From Imbricaverruca yamaguchii (Eukaryota > Arthropoda > Thecostraca > Neoverrucidae): 64,000 nucleotides of DNA. Shown here piece after piece: positions 23,966 through 35,500 of the stretch; the first letter of the stretch is position 1; the number at the start of each line of letters is the position of its first letter. The DNA lies in assembly GCA_034440575.1 (NCBI GenBank), contig JAOTOL010001219.1, positions 310,001-374,000 on the forward strand, written 5' to 3'. The notes under the pieces are model-generated. The model was not told the DNA's origin, did not search any database, and saw only the letters and a list, made by a program, of their open reading frames with translations. A program made the position numbers and the translations under genes.

Positions 23966-24714
23966 GTCCGTTCCACGTCACAATTCGTCGTGAAAGACGT
24001 GCTGACTGCATAGTCTCCCCGGTCCCTGCCACCATATATCGTGAGAGACATGCCATTTCACCAGACGTCGGCATAGCGACAGTGTCACCTCGACATGTCA
24101 TTTCACCTCGACAAACATCTACTATCGGTCGCCAGACAAGTGAACACTGCGCTTGGCGGCCCTCAGCGCGACACTAACCTTATCAAATCGCCAGATCAGC
24201 TACTGTGTCAAGCGCAGGCAGTTTTTTTGCACGTAGCCCGCGGCCGTGGCAGCTCTGCTACGGCCTGCTGCGGTCTGCTGCTACGGTGGTGCTACTGCGG
24301 TCCGCTCCAGTAGTGTCTGTTTGCCTTGTTGGTGGTTTGCTATATGGCCTGATAACATGTTGAGAAAAGCATTGCCAGCGGCCGTTGATACGTCTGGTTG
24401 CTCTACACTGTTAGTTGCTTGGGTTATTGGGCACTTCGTGTCGCTAAAATCGGCCGGATGTGAGTCGAAATAATCGGCCAGGAGCGGCCAGGCTGTACCT
24501 CCTGTACCCCGTGTGCCTCTGCGTGTACCTGCTGCGCCTGTCGTGCAGTGTTGGCTGCTCGATACAGCGCTGCAGGTTAGCGTGCGAGGTATTTGTGGCC
24601 AGCTGGCTGGGTGTGGCGCCTGCCTCCCAGGCCCACTCTATATATATCTCTATAATAGCCGCGTCTGGGTGGCTGTGACAGCTGGTTGATGCCATTTTTG
24701 TCGTCCCAGCCCTG
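23966..24714. other. no gene recognised
   Basis: Mixed-composition DNA with a few CTGCTRCGG repeats at 24240-24310. Nothing could be identified on either strand. Confidence 0.4.
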
Positions 24715-25165
24715 TCCAGCCCGAGCCAACCCAGCCCAGCCCAGCCCAGCCCAGCCCAGCCCAGCCCAGCCCAGCCCAGCCTGAGCCCAGCCCGAACCCA
24801 CCCCGAGCCAACCCAGACTAGCCCAGCCCACCTCAACCAAACCCTGCCCGACCCCACCCAACTGAACCCAACCCTATCCGCCCCCTTCCAACTCAACCCA
24901 ACCCCCACTGCACGTGGAGGGCATGTATTGTGAAATAAATAAAATAAATAAACCCTGTCCGGTTCCAATCCAACTCAACCAAACCTAACCTAACCTAACC
25001 CAACCCTGTCCGGCCCAACCCAACCCAACCCTGTCCGGCCCAACCCAACCCAACTGAACCCAGCCCGGTCCGTCGCAATCAGACACAATCCAACCAGCCC
25101 AACCATGATTTTCTCGATTTCTAGCCTGACCTGACTTGACCTGACCTGACCTGACCTTGGTGCTC
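24715..25165. repeat. CCNNN pentamer tracts: (CCCAG)n, (CCCAA)n, (CCTAA)n, (CCTGA)n
   Basis: About eleven CCCAG units at 24729-24781 are followed by CCCAA/CCCGA variants, three CCTAA units near 24988-25005 (TTAGG on the other strand, the common arthropod telomere unit) and CCTGA units at 25128-25157. The CCCAG tract gives GGGCT repeats on the minus strand, which could form G-quadruplexes. Confidence 0.9.
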
Positions 25166-25733
25166 AGCAGTTCTGTACTGTTGGGACGCACCGGTGTAGT
25201 CGTCCTCATTACCACCGATGGGCCCGGCATAGTCGCTGTATGAGCAACGAAGTCGATGTACCCTCAAGCCCAAATAACTTAACTGGTGGGCCTGGATCGG
25301 CCGCCACCGGGAACCAGAGGAGGAGGGGAGGGGGGGGTATCTGCCGGTCGACCGCCTGGGAGTTCACAGTGACCTTGCTGTGGCTGTTATCTGTGGACCG
25401 GGCCGGCCGTCTTTGGCTGAGACGGCGGCGGCGGTGGTCGTGGCAGGAACGCTGGCCAGACCGACAGACGCGTTGTTAGTGTCGCGCGGGTGGGGTACGT
25501 CTCTGGCGCGCGTCGTTCGTGTCGCGGGAGAGACGCGCAACCGGCGCGCCGCAGCGTGACGTGACGTGATGTGACTTGAGATGCGAATGTGACCGGCCGC
25601 GGTACGACTGTGCAGGTGTGGCGGACCCACCCACACCCGGCCGCACTGTACGCTGGGGCCTGCGCGGTCACTAGGCACACATAACACACTCACACAACCG
25701 GCATACGCGGACACAGCACACTGACGGGCACAG

Positions 25734-25817
25734 TCCGTGACATGTCTCAGACTGTGGTGACTCTGACGCCGGTCGGCACGGCACACAAGCCAGAGTCGCA
25801 GCTGCACGCCGCCAAAG
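25734..25817 (+). CDS. CaMKII: CaMKII variable-linker exon (probable)
   Basis: Candidate 84-nt exon that would join the regulatory segment of CaMKII to its hub. After CAG at 25731-25733 it reads RDMSQTVVTLTPVGT, then AHKPESQLHAAK, and ends at a good donor AAAG|GTGAGC. It leaves one base (G). The first hub exon begins with CA, so the joined codon is GCA and the junction reads [12 protein letters not shown], closely resembling the AKARKQEI junction of known CaMKIIs. The exon is symmetric (phase 1-1), as linker cassette exons that are alternatively spliced usually are. Weak points are the acceptor, whose upstream DNA is poor in pyrimidines, and the unconserved linker sequence. A start further left in the same open frame is possible. 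Confidence 0.5.
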
Positions 25818-26340
25818 GTGAGCCACATCTCGTCAGCACGACGCTGACTGGTTGACGTGTGCGTCGCAGCTGAGACACGAGGTACGCTGCATCCGTCTGC
25901 ATGTGCGCTGACTGCATCCTGGTCAGCTGACTGTCGCTGGCCACAGCTACTGCAGTGCGGGCGGGAGGGGGCGGGGGCGTGCAGGATGGGGTGATGCCGG
26001 GTGCGGTTGTGTTATGAATGTTAGACAAAACGGCTTGTAAAGTACCAGAGGCTCCTCGTGACCATATCGGTGCGAATCTCGTTGACTTAGATGTGGCCAT
26101 GGTGGCAGAGCCAGTATATCTGTACCCCCTTGACATTGCGTGACCTCTATTCATGTTCGAATGTGCGTGGGTACTGTTTCTGCTTACTAATAATGCCCCC
26201 CCCCCCCCACATTTTATTACTTTCCTGCCTTAAAGAATGTGAATTTTGATGCGCATGGGTGTTTGCATAAACAAGCCTATCAAGTCGGCATCACAAATCA
26301 TTTTTCAATGTGACCGTTTTGTGAATGATTTATATTTAAG
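25818..26340. other. CaMKII intron, left part: nothing recognised
   Basis: Intronic DNA with a C homopolymer near 26206. No open frame or RNA gene is supported. Confidence 0.4.
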
Positions 26341-26351
26341 GACGATATTTT

Positions 26352-26531
26352 TTTGTTTGTCTATTGGGTGGTTCACGACGCACTTTATGCACATCCACAG
26401 CTGATGGCGCCCCCCACACTGTTTCGCCGGTGAGCCGCTGGATTTGGAAAGTCCCGAGCGGCGCGAGTGTCGAACCCGGGACCTTTGGCACCCAGAGCCG
26501 AACACTTTAGCCACTCGGTCATCCCCGCCCC
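26352..26531 (-). mobile_element. tRNA-derived SINE (minus), family A
   Basis: Read on the minus strand it has a tRNA-like head of Leu/Ser type (GATGACCGAGTGGCTAAAG, then CCCGGGTTCGACACTCG as B box), a shared body and the tail ATGTGCATAAAGTGCGTCGT. It is the same family as the plus-strand copy at 45991-46180. It is flanked by a 10-bp target-site duplication, ACGATATTTT (26342-26351 and 26532-26541), which fixes its ends. It lies within the CaMKII intron. Confidence 0.9.
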
Positions 26532-26719
26532 ACGATATTTTGTTAACCCCAATTCAGCTTTTTCGCCAACAGAAATCACTTGACGGGGTCTGCCCGCAGT
26601 GACGTGCTGTGACGTGGTGTGACTGTGTGTGCTTGTGCTGTTGTCGCCAGTTCCTGCATGTGGATTGTGAAGGCTGTTCGGCGCCGGGGGTAGCCGTGAT
26701 GAGTGCACCTGTGGGTTGT

Positions 26720-28540
26720 TAAAAGACATAAAGACATAAAAAGATCAGTGCAGTGCAACTATGGGCCACAAGGGCCCTTCTTGGTTGCCCTCTGGACACT
26801 CAACCAGTTGCCCACCAAATCCCCCACCAAATCCGTCAATCAGCCCTCCGTGGAATACTGAAAAGCAAGCCCTGTTTTCATATAATGATTATCTATGCTG
26901 TTTTTTTGTGTTCAGTGTGCTCCTACTCACAATGGTTTCTGACAGCTGGTTCCAGTGTTATATTACCCTGTTGGTTAAGAAAGACCGTCTTAATGTTTTC
27001 CTGATGTGGTTAACTAATTTTGAATTGATGACCTCTAATTGCATCATTTCTGTTAAATTCAAACATTTCCCCGAGATGTCCCTTCTCCTGACCATGAATA
27101 AATTTAAAGACTTCAATGAGATATCTTTTCAGCCTTCTATATCTAAGTGCAAACATATTCAAGTTCTTCGATTTTTCCTCATATGCCAGGGTGCTTATAC
27201 CGGTAACCATTTTTGTTGCCCTCTTTGTAGTCTCTCTAAAAGCAAACAATCTATTTCATAACTAGGGGACCATGCTTGGCTGCAGTATTCCAAATGTGGT
27301 CGAACATATGCGCAGCAAAGGCTTCCTGATGACTTCCTCACCTTTGTATGATACATTCCAGTGTATTGCCCCAAGCATTCTTAGTGCCTTCTTCCTGGCT
27401 TCTTTTTGTCCTGATGGTCCCGATTTTGTGTTCAAAATAACACCTAAGTCCTGCTGCTTAGTCGCAGATAGAACTGGCCATCCGTCAAGTGTGGAGTCTT
27501 CATATGCTGCCTAGCTACATGCATTATTTTGCACTTCACAAAATTAAATTTCATTTGCCATTTTTCGGGCCACTTCACAAATTCGTCTAAGCCTCTGCAG
27601 CGAGGTATGCTCATTATAACCTGCAAATTGCAAAACCTTACTGCTTAGGCCGCTTTCAATGCTATTTGCAAATATTGTGAACAGTAGTGGCCCCGTTACG
27701 GACCCCTGGGGGTCTCCACTAATAACATCTTGTCATGATGACTTTGTACCATTTAGCATCACTCTCTACTGTCTATCTGAAAGCCATAACCCTATCCATT
27801 TTAGGATGCTACCTACAATACCATGGGCCTGAAGGTGCATCGTTAACTTTTTATGAGGTACCTTGTCAAGGCCCTTACTAAAGTCAAGGTATGCTACATC
27901 AAACTGATATCCTTGATCAAATTGTTTTGTAGCGAAATTAAAAACGTCGAAGAGATTTGTGACACACGATCGCTCTTCCCTAAACCAATGTTGAGTATAT
28001 GGAATCAATCTGTTTACTTCCGGAAACTATTATATCCTTGAAAATTGATTCGAGTACCTTGCAGACGAGGAATGTGAGGCTTACTGGTCTATAGTTTTCA
28101 ACTTTCCCTCTTTTCCTTTCTTGAAAACAGGAACTACATTTGCCCTGTTCCAATGTGTTGGAATTTAATTTTAGGAAACTGAGCTACACAATATTAAACT
28201 AAGTTGAATGGAATTTCATTTTATGAAACTGAGCTACAAAATATTATACTAAGTGGAATTGCCAGTTCCTTTTCAGCCTCACGCAATACCCTAGCATATA
28301 TTTCATCAGACCCTCCCGCCTTGTTTGGCTTTACTTTTCTGATGTGATATATTAACATTCAAAATGCATCATAGCCTTAATTGCTTGTCGAATCTGGCAT
28401 AAGCCATACTGGCTTTCCTACGCTTCTTTTGCGCCTTTGCTTTTGGAGGAAATGTCTAACCCGAATTTCCTTTAAGTAAGATTTGAACTTCTCCCACATT
28501 TCACAGGCATTTAAAGTGGAGAATTCGTTGTTGTGCCACA
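26720..28540 (-). mobile_element. CR1-like LINE fragment (minus), decayed
   Basis: The minus strand encodes broken pieces of a CR1-type reverse transcriptase. In order from the right: CEMWEKFKSYLKEIRVRHF; NKAGGSDEIYARVLREAEKE; ERSCVTNLFDVFNFATKQFD; FDVAYLDFSKGLDKVPHKKL (motif A); DPQGSVTGPLLFTIFANSIE (motif B); and KRATKMVTGISTLAYEEK. The segment that should hold the catalytic Ala-Asp-Asp is deleted: compared with the copy at 62330-63530, about ten residues after SSKVLQF are missing. Several stops and frameshifts remain. The 3' end carries TATGTCTT repeats (26720-26745), typical of CR1 tails, and the same AACCAAGAAGGGCCCTTGTG end as the copy at 46737-47490. It sits in reverse orientation in the CaMKII intron. 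Confidence 0.88.
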
Positions 28541-29170
28541 CATGTGAATGTTTCAGACCTAAGCTCAGACCCAGTCAAAGGTGTTTGCCCGGGACAAACA
28601 CACCAGCATGACATTTCTCCTGCTGAGCTGCAGTTGTAGGAAAAGTTCCATTGTGATGTAAATCATATGTTGGATAAATTTTAGCGATCCTATGATTTTA
28701 ATGTTACCTGTCCTACCTGCATAACCTGTCGCAATATCCCTATTGTGGATTATTTATTATTTGTAAACCCTTAGTTTAGGTGTTATACATCGATTTTATT
28801 CCGATATATTTCAGTTCGTCCTCTTCTAATCCCATTTTTCCAGTCCAAATTGCATTTTAGAAGAAAGAAATGTCCCAAGGGTTATCGACTTCATCATCCA
28901 TCACCTTCACGACGGCGATGTCTTAGATGTGATGCATGTGCCTGCTCAGGATCAGGATCAAGCGTAAGGGCGCATTTCCCGCAACCTAACTGTTGGTTAT
29001 ATGTCTACTGAGCTTGAACTTGCACTGTGTAGCTTCTAAGTACCCCTGGTATTCCAGTACTTTTCAATCTGTATATTTTTACAAAAATCGTTTTGAGTTC
29101 ATGTCATTTGTACTGCAATACCGTATATGCCTAAGTTCACTCTACCTAGATTAGTATGCTCGAAGTCAGC
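28541..29170. other. CaMKII intron: nothing recognised
   Basis: AT-rich intronic DNA without tandem repeats or coding signal. Confidence 0.4.
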
Positions 29171-29179
29171 CGGCTGGAT

Positions 29180-29375
29180 CCACCCCTGACCTCCCCATCA
29201 CCTTCTACTCCCTCCCCTCCTCTCTCCATCCTCTTTCTTCCATTCCCCTTCCATTCTCTTCCCTTATATTCCCTCCACTACCCGCTCCCCACTTACCCTC
29301 CGATCCCCTTCCCATCTGTTCTTCGTCTTCCCAAACCCCTCCCTCCCTCCCTCCCCTCCTTCCCAAATCCCGTTG
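29180..29375. repeat. polypyrimidine (C/T) tract
   Basis: Almost 200 bp of nearly pure C and T on the plus strand (CTCCC/TTCCC mixtures), a low-complexity tract inside the CaMKII intron. Confidence 0.85.
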
Positions 29376-29593
29376 TTGGTTTATCCTTCAGTTAAGATCA
29401 GATTTATACTGAACCAGCGTGCATCAATATTTCACCTGATTTGGCTTGCCTTTGCTGCATTGCGCGTGATTCCGTTGGTTATCCACCAATATTATGCATC
29501 GCTTTTGCATCTCTTGAAACTGGCTCGCAATGGCTCTAGTGCGACCGAGTGCCATGGTGCGTCTGTTTGCGCCGCTTTCCGTTCACTGCGACG

Positions 29594-29654
29594 TTGGCGC
29601 CACCTATCAATTAACGCTGCATGTGGTGTTCTTTGTGTCGCCGCTAGATGGCAG
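29594..29654. promoter_or_regulatory. pair of CTCF-like motifs (possible)
   Basis: CCGCTAGATGGCAG at 29641-29654 (plus) closely fits the animal CTCF core. TAGGTGGCGCCAAC on the minus strand at about 29594-29607 fits it too. They are about 40 bp apart with opposite strands. A further plus-strand match (TCACTAGATGGCAG) lies at 43466-43479, beyond the end of CaMKII. This is motif similarity only. Confidence 0.3.
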
Positions 29655-30381
29655 TGCACGCGGTAGCAGCTCTCTGGACCCTGAGGAAGAGGGTAAGCTC
29701 ATCGAAATGCCTCTCATCGTTGACCACTAGCTCAGCCCTAGCCATCATTCTGACAAATGCATCCAGTTCTGCAGCTCATTCGTTGCAATTACACTCGTGA
29801 TTACAAGCCACGTATAATTACACTCATAATTGCAAGCCACACATAATTACATCACAATTTCATGATTACCAGTGATAGACAAGGACGACCGCCGGTATGT
29901 GTGTATGACTCTCGGGCCGTGGCATTTTGCAACGCGCTGACGACGCTCTAATCTACTGGTACTCCAGCTTATCCCAGATTCTTCAGGCACATTTAGTCAC
30001 CGACTGCCCATGGACGTCTTATCGAAACAGTTCCTCGTGTGTGTCCGTGTGGTCAAGTGTCCATGTGTCCATGTGGTCAAGTGTCCGCTTTGGTTGATCG
30101 CCTGGTGGGTCAGGCTTCATTGAGTCCGAGGGTCCTTTTGCCAATATTGAGCGAATCCGACTCGACCGGCGGTCTCGTAAAAGCAATCCGATCAAACCTG
30201 GGTGGCGTCTACCCCCCTCCCCCATTGATTCGTCAGTACCGAGGTGGGGCGTGGGCCGTTGAGCCGTCCGAAGCGTGGGTTGTTTGCCGGGTGTGCCTGT
30301 TCTTCCTCCCCTCCCCTTGGTCTGATTGTGTGGGAATATGTATGCTGTCAAGATTTAGGATGGGTCTCTGGTAATATGCAT

Positions 30382-30382
<1 letters not shown>

Positions 30383-30466
<84 letters not shown>
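30383..30466. repeat. (CA)42 microsatellite
   Basis: Uninterrupted CA dinucleotide repeat of 84 bp in the CaMKII intron. Confidence 0.98.
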
Positions 30467-30468
<2 letters not shown>

Positions 30469-30699
30469 GTATATCGAAGTAAAATGTCCCAAGTATGGTT
30501 AAAATAATTGCGTCCCAACCGCTGTTCTGGTGTAAGTGAATACCGTGTGTACCGTGGTCTTCCTGGGTATATTGACAGCTAGGACGCATCTGCAGGAAAA
30601 AAGGCCATTAATGCACCGTCGTGATGAAGTGGTAGAGGAACTGAAAGTACACATCTTATGGAGGGGATAAGCAAGGGTACTAGGAAGGATGAAGTGTTG

Positions 30700-30840
30700 A
30701 AGGGGACATGTGCTGACCAGACTAGAGTGAGGTAAGGGGACATGTGCTGACCAGACTAGAGTGAGGTAAGGGGACATGTGCTGACCAGACTAGAGTGCGG
30801 TAAGGGGACATGTGCTGACCAGGCTAGAGTGAGGTAGTCG
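30700..30840. repeat. 34-bp minisatellite, 4 copies
   Basis: Unit GACCAGACTAGAGTGAGGTA plus AGGGGACATGTGCT, at 34-bp spacing (30715, 30749 and on). Confidence 0.93.
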
Positions 30841-30944
30841 CCCGTGTTGTCACGCTTTGCGGTAATGAGTAGGATCATGGTAAAGGAATATGATGATGAT
30901 AGGCCCGGTTGTGTACTCACATACATGCATGTCTGGAAATAATA

Positions 30945-31855
30945 TCTGGTGGTCATGACACCATGACCACCAGTTGATAACGACAGGGAGCATGACACCA
31001 TGACCACCAGGAGATAACGACAGGGAGCATGTTACCATGACCTCCTAGAGATAACGACGACAGGTAGCATGACGCTATGACCACCAGGAGATAACGACAG
31101 GGAGCATGTTACCATAACCTCCTGGAGATAACGACGACAGGTAGCATGACACCATGGCCACCAGGAGATAACGACAACAGGTAGCATGACGCCATGACCA
31201 CCAGGAGATAACGACACACGGGACATGACACCATTACCACCAGGAGATAGCAACGACAGGGAGCATGACACCATTACCACCAGGAGATAGCAACGACAGG
31301 GAACATGACACCATGGCCACCAGGAGATAACGACGACAGGGGACATGACGCCATGACCACCAGGACATAACGACAGGGAGCATGTTACCATAACCTCCTG
31401 GAGATAACGACGACAGGTAGCATGACACCATGGCCATCAGGAGATAACGACGACAGGTAGCATGACACCATGGCCACCAGGAGATAACGACGACAGGTAG
31501 CATGACACCATGGCCACCAGGAGATAACGACAACATGTAGCATGACGCCATGACCACCAGGAGATAACGACAACAGGGGACATGACACCATTACCACCAG
31601 GAGATAGCGACGACAGGGAGCATGACACCATGGCCACCGGGAGATAACGACAACAGGGAGCATGACACCATGGCCACCAGGAGATAGCGACGACGGGGTG
31701 CATGTTACCACGATCACCAGGAGATAATGTCGGCAGGGTGCATGTTACCACGATCACCAGGAGATAATGTCGGCAGGGTGCATGTTACCACGATCACCAG
31801 GAGATAATGTCGGCAGGGTGCATGTTACCATGATCACCAGGAGATAATGTCGGCC
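30945..31855. repeat. ~40-bp minisatellite, ~23 copies
   Basis: Units of 37-40 bp built on CCACCAGGAGATAACGACGA plus CAGGKAGCATGACACCATGG. The four right-most units form a separate subtype (AATGTCGGCAGGGTGCATGT). Minus-strand open frames here are array artefacts. Confidence 0.94.
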
Positions 31856-32132
31856 GCCAATATTGTGCTATCTCATGAGGTTTTTAAATTTCCAATACCA
31901 ATTCATGCGACGATGGCGGACGATCCGTGTCATCCCTTTCAGTTTCCGTGGGCGACCCTGTGGCGTTAGTGGGCCTCCGTGGGCGACCTGACCTAACCAA
32001 TTGATGGTGAACGTACAGTGGTGATGTCAGTCGTGCTCGGCCAGCTGTAGGAAATGACGCTGCCGCCGCATAGAAGCCATCCTGTCTCCGGTTACGTCCT
32101 GGATTACATCTCGCCAACGTTCAATGTACACT

Positions 32133-32173
32133 ATTGTTGCAAGAGCCTCGTTCAAAGAGGCTCTTGCAACAAT
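32133..32173. other. perfect 17-bp hairpin
   Basis: ATTGTTGCAAGAGCCTC (32133-32149) and its exact reverse complement (32157-32173) around a 7-base loop, GTTCAAA. It lies in the CaMKII intron about 320 bp upstream of the first hub exon. The stem is shorter than a typical pre-microRNA, and no transposon identity is evident. Confidence 0.85.
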
Positions 32174-32494
32174 GTAATAATTCCGCTATGTCTCTACGAT
32201 TTCCAACAGCGTAAAGCTGAAATGTACCTTAACCATTGGGAACAATGTTATGAGCGCTAAATGATACATATTTTTGTCAGGGCGTCTCTGAGTTCAAATA
32301 ATTAACTGAATAACTTGAACAAAATGGATGCTGAATCTAGTCGTAACGCCAGTAGCGTTGTGCATTTTGTGTTGGTGATCGTAGCCTTCGTGCATGTTGG
32401 TGTCCATTACATCTTGTCGGTAATTCGTGGTAGTTTGTGAATAGTACAGGCCAGATCGTGGTTGCTTGATGGTAATTTGTTCATACATTTCCAG

Positions 32495-32570
32495 CACGAA
32501 AGCAGGAGATCGTCAAGCTGACCGAGCAACTGGTGGAGGCTATCACTTCTGGAGATTACGACACCTACAC
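32495..32570 (+). CDS. CaMKII: CaMKII hub exon 1
   Basis: First exon of the CaMKII association (hub) domain, which joins kinase subunits into 12- or 14-mers in the cytosol and at synapses. It reads [19 protein letters not shown] plus GDYDTYT, the conserved opening helix of the hub. The acceptor is ACATTTCCAG (to 32494) and the donor TACAC|GTGAGTGG. It is 76 nt, taking one base from the upstream exon and leaving two (AC, completed by G to Thr in the next exon). Its 3' bases TACAC are identical to the 33-bp minisatellite that fills the following intron, so the authentic donor is itself the first unit of that array. Reading through the donor gives TGA at once. Confidence 0.93.
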
Positions 32571-35500
32571 GTGAGTGGTGTCCAGGAGCAGGGGACGGTA
32601 CACGTGAGTGGTGCCCAGGAGCAGGGGACGGTACACGTGAGTGGTGTCCAGGAGCAGGGGACGGTACACGTGAGTGGTGTCCAGGAGCAGGGGACGGTAC
32701 ACGTGAGTGGTGCCCAGGAGCAGGGGACGGTACACGTGAGTGGTGTCCAGGAGCAGGGGACGGTACACGTGAGTGGTGTCCAGGAGCAGGGGACGGTACA
32801 CGTGAGTGGTGCCCAGGAGCAGGGGACGGTACACGTGAGTGGTGTCCAGGAGCAGGGGACGGTACACGTGAGTGGTGTCCAGGAGCAGGGGACTGTACAA
32901 GTGTGTGGTGTCCAGGAGCAGGGGACGGTACACGTGAGTGGTGTCCAGGAGCAGGAGACTGTACAAGTGTGTGGTGTCCAGGAGCAGGGGACGGTACACG
33001 TGAGTGGTGTCCAGGAGCAGGGGACGGTACACGTGAGTGGTGTCCAGGAGCAGGGGACTGTACAAGTGTGTGGTGTCCAGGAGCTGGGGACGGTACACGT
33101 GTGTGGTGTCCAGGAGCAGGGGACGGTACACGTGAGTGGTGTCCAGGAGCAGGGGACGGTACACGTGAGTGGTGTCCAGGAGCAGGGGACGGTACACGTT
33201 AGTGGTGTCCAGGGGCATGGGACTGTACAAGTGTGTGGTGTCCAGGAGCAGGGGACGGTACACGTGAGTGGTGTCCAGGAGCAGGGGACGGTACACGTGA
33301 GTGGTGTCCAGGAGCAGGGGACGGTACACGTTAGTGGTGTCCAGGGGTGGACCTGTACAAGTGTGTGGTGTCCAGGAGCAGGGGACGGTACACGTTAGTG
33401 GTGTCCAGGAGCAGGGGACACGTGAGTGGTGTCCAGGAGCAGGGGACGGTACAAGTGAGTGGTGTCCAGGAGCAGGGGACGGTACACGTGAGTGGTGTCC
33501 AGGAGCAGGGGACGGTACACGTGAGTGTGCCCAGGAGCAGGGGCTGTACACGTGAGTGGTGTCCAGGAGCAGGGGACGGTACACGTGAGTGGTGTCCAGG
33601 AGCAGGGGACGGTACACGTGAGTGGTGTCCAGGAGCAGGGGACTGTACACGTGAGTGGTGTCCAGGAGCAGGGGACGGTACACGTGAGTGGTGTCCAGGA
33701 GCAGGGGACGGTACACGTGAGTGGTGTCCAGGAGCAGGGGGACGGTACACGTGAGTGGTGTCCAGGAGCAGGGGACGGTACACGTGAGTGGTGTCCAGGA
33801 GCAGGGGACGGTACACGTGAGTGGTGTCCAGGAGCAGGGGACGGTACACGTGAGTGGTGTCCAGGAGCAGGGGACGGTACACGTGAGTGGTGTCCAGGAG
33901 CAGGGGACGGTACACGTGAGTGGTGTCCAGGAGCAGGGGACGGTACACGTGAGTGGTGTCCAGGAGCAGGGGACGGTACAAGTGTGTGGTGTCCAGGAGC
34001 AGGGGACGGTACACGTGAGTGGTGTCCAGGAGCAGGGGACGGTACACGTGAGTGGTGTCCAGGAGCAGGGGACGGTACACGTGAGTGGTGTCCAGGAGCA
34101 GGGGACGGTACACGTGAGTGGTGTCCAGGAGCAGGGGACGGTACACGTGAGTGGTGTCCAGGAGCAGGGGACGGTACACGTGAGTGGTGTCCAGGAGCAG
34201 GGGACGGTACACGTGAGTGGTGTCCAGGAGCAGGGACGGTACACGTGAGTGGTGTCCAGGAGCAGGGGACGGTACACGTAGTGGTGTCCAGGAGCAGGGG
34301 ACGGTACACGTGAGTGGTGTCCAGGAGCAGGGGACGGTACACGTGAGTGGTGTCCAGGAGCAGGGGACGGTACAGAGGTGTGGTGTCCAGGAGCAGGGGA
34401 CGGTACACGTGAGTGGTGTCCAGGAGCAGGGGACGGTACACGTGAGTGGTGTCCAGGAGCAGGGGACGGTACACGTGAGTGGTGTCCAGGAGCAGGGGAC
34501 GGTACACGTGAGTGGTGTCCAGGAGCAGGGGACGGTACACGTGAGTGGTGTCCAGGAGCAGGGGACGGTACACGTGAGTGGTGTCCAGGAGCAGGGGACG
34601 GTACACGTGAGTGGTGTCCAGGAGCAGGGGACGGTACACGTGAGTGGTGTCCAGGAGCAGGGGACGGTACACGTGAGTGGTGTCCAGGAGCAGGGGACGG
34701 TACACGTGAGTGGTGTCCAGGAGCAGGGGACGGTACACGTGAGTGGTGTCCAGGAGCAGGGGACGGTACACGTGAGTGGTGTCCAGGAGCAGGGGACGGT
34801 ACACGTGAGTGGTGTCCAGGAGCAGGGGACGGTACACGTGAGTGGTGTCCAGGAGCAGGGGACGGTACACGTGAGTGGTGTCCAGGAGCAGGGGACGGTA
34901 CACGTGAGTGGTGTCCAGGAGCAGGGGACGGTACACGTGAGTGGTGTCCAGGAGCAGGGGACGGTACACGTGAGTGGTGTCCAGGAGCAGGGGACGGTAC
35001 ACGTGAGTGGTGTCCAGGAGCAGGGGACGTTGGTGTACACGTGTGTGGTGTCCAGGAGCAGGGGACGGTACACGTGAGTGGTGTCCAGGAGCAGGGGACG
35101 GTACACGTGAGTGGTGTCCAGGAGCAGGGGACGGTACACGTGAGTGGTGTCCAGGAGCAGGGGGAGCAGGGGACGGTACACGTGAGTGGTGTCCAGGAGC
35201 AGGGGACGGTACACGTGAGTGGTGTCCAGGAGCAGGGGACGGTACACGTGAGTGGTGTCCAGGAGCAGGGGACGGTACACGTGAGTGGTGTCCAGGAGCA
35301 GGGGACGGTACACGTGAGTGGTGTCCAGGAGCAGGGGACGGTACACGTGAGTGGTGTCCAGGAGCAGGGGACGGTACACGTGAGTGGTGTCCAGGAGCAG
35401 GGGACGGTACACGTGAGTGGTGTCCAGGAGCAGGGGACGGTACACGTGAGTGGTGTCCAGGAGCAGGGGACGGTACACGTGAGTGGTGTCCAGGAGCAGG

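Noticed and set aside
30019..30374. Overlapping 110-codon frames on both strands near the CA repeat
   Set aside because: Chance frames in intronic DNA. No recognisable protein.
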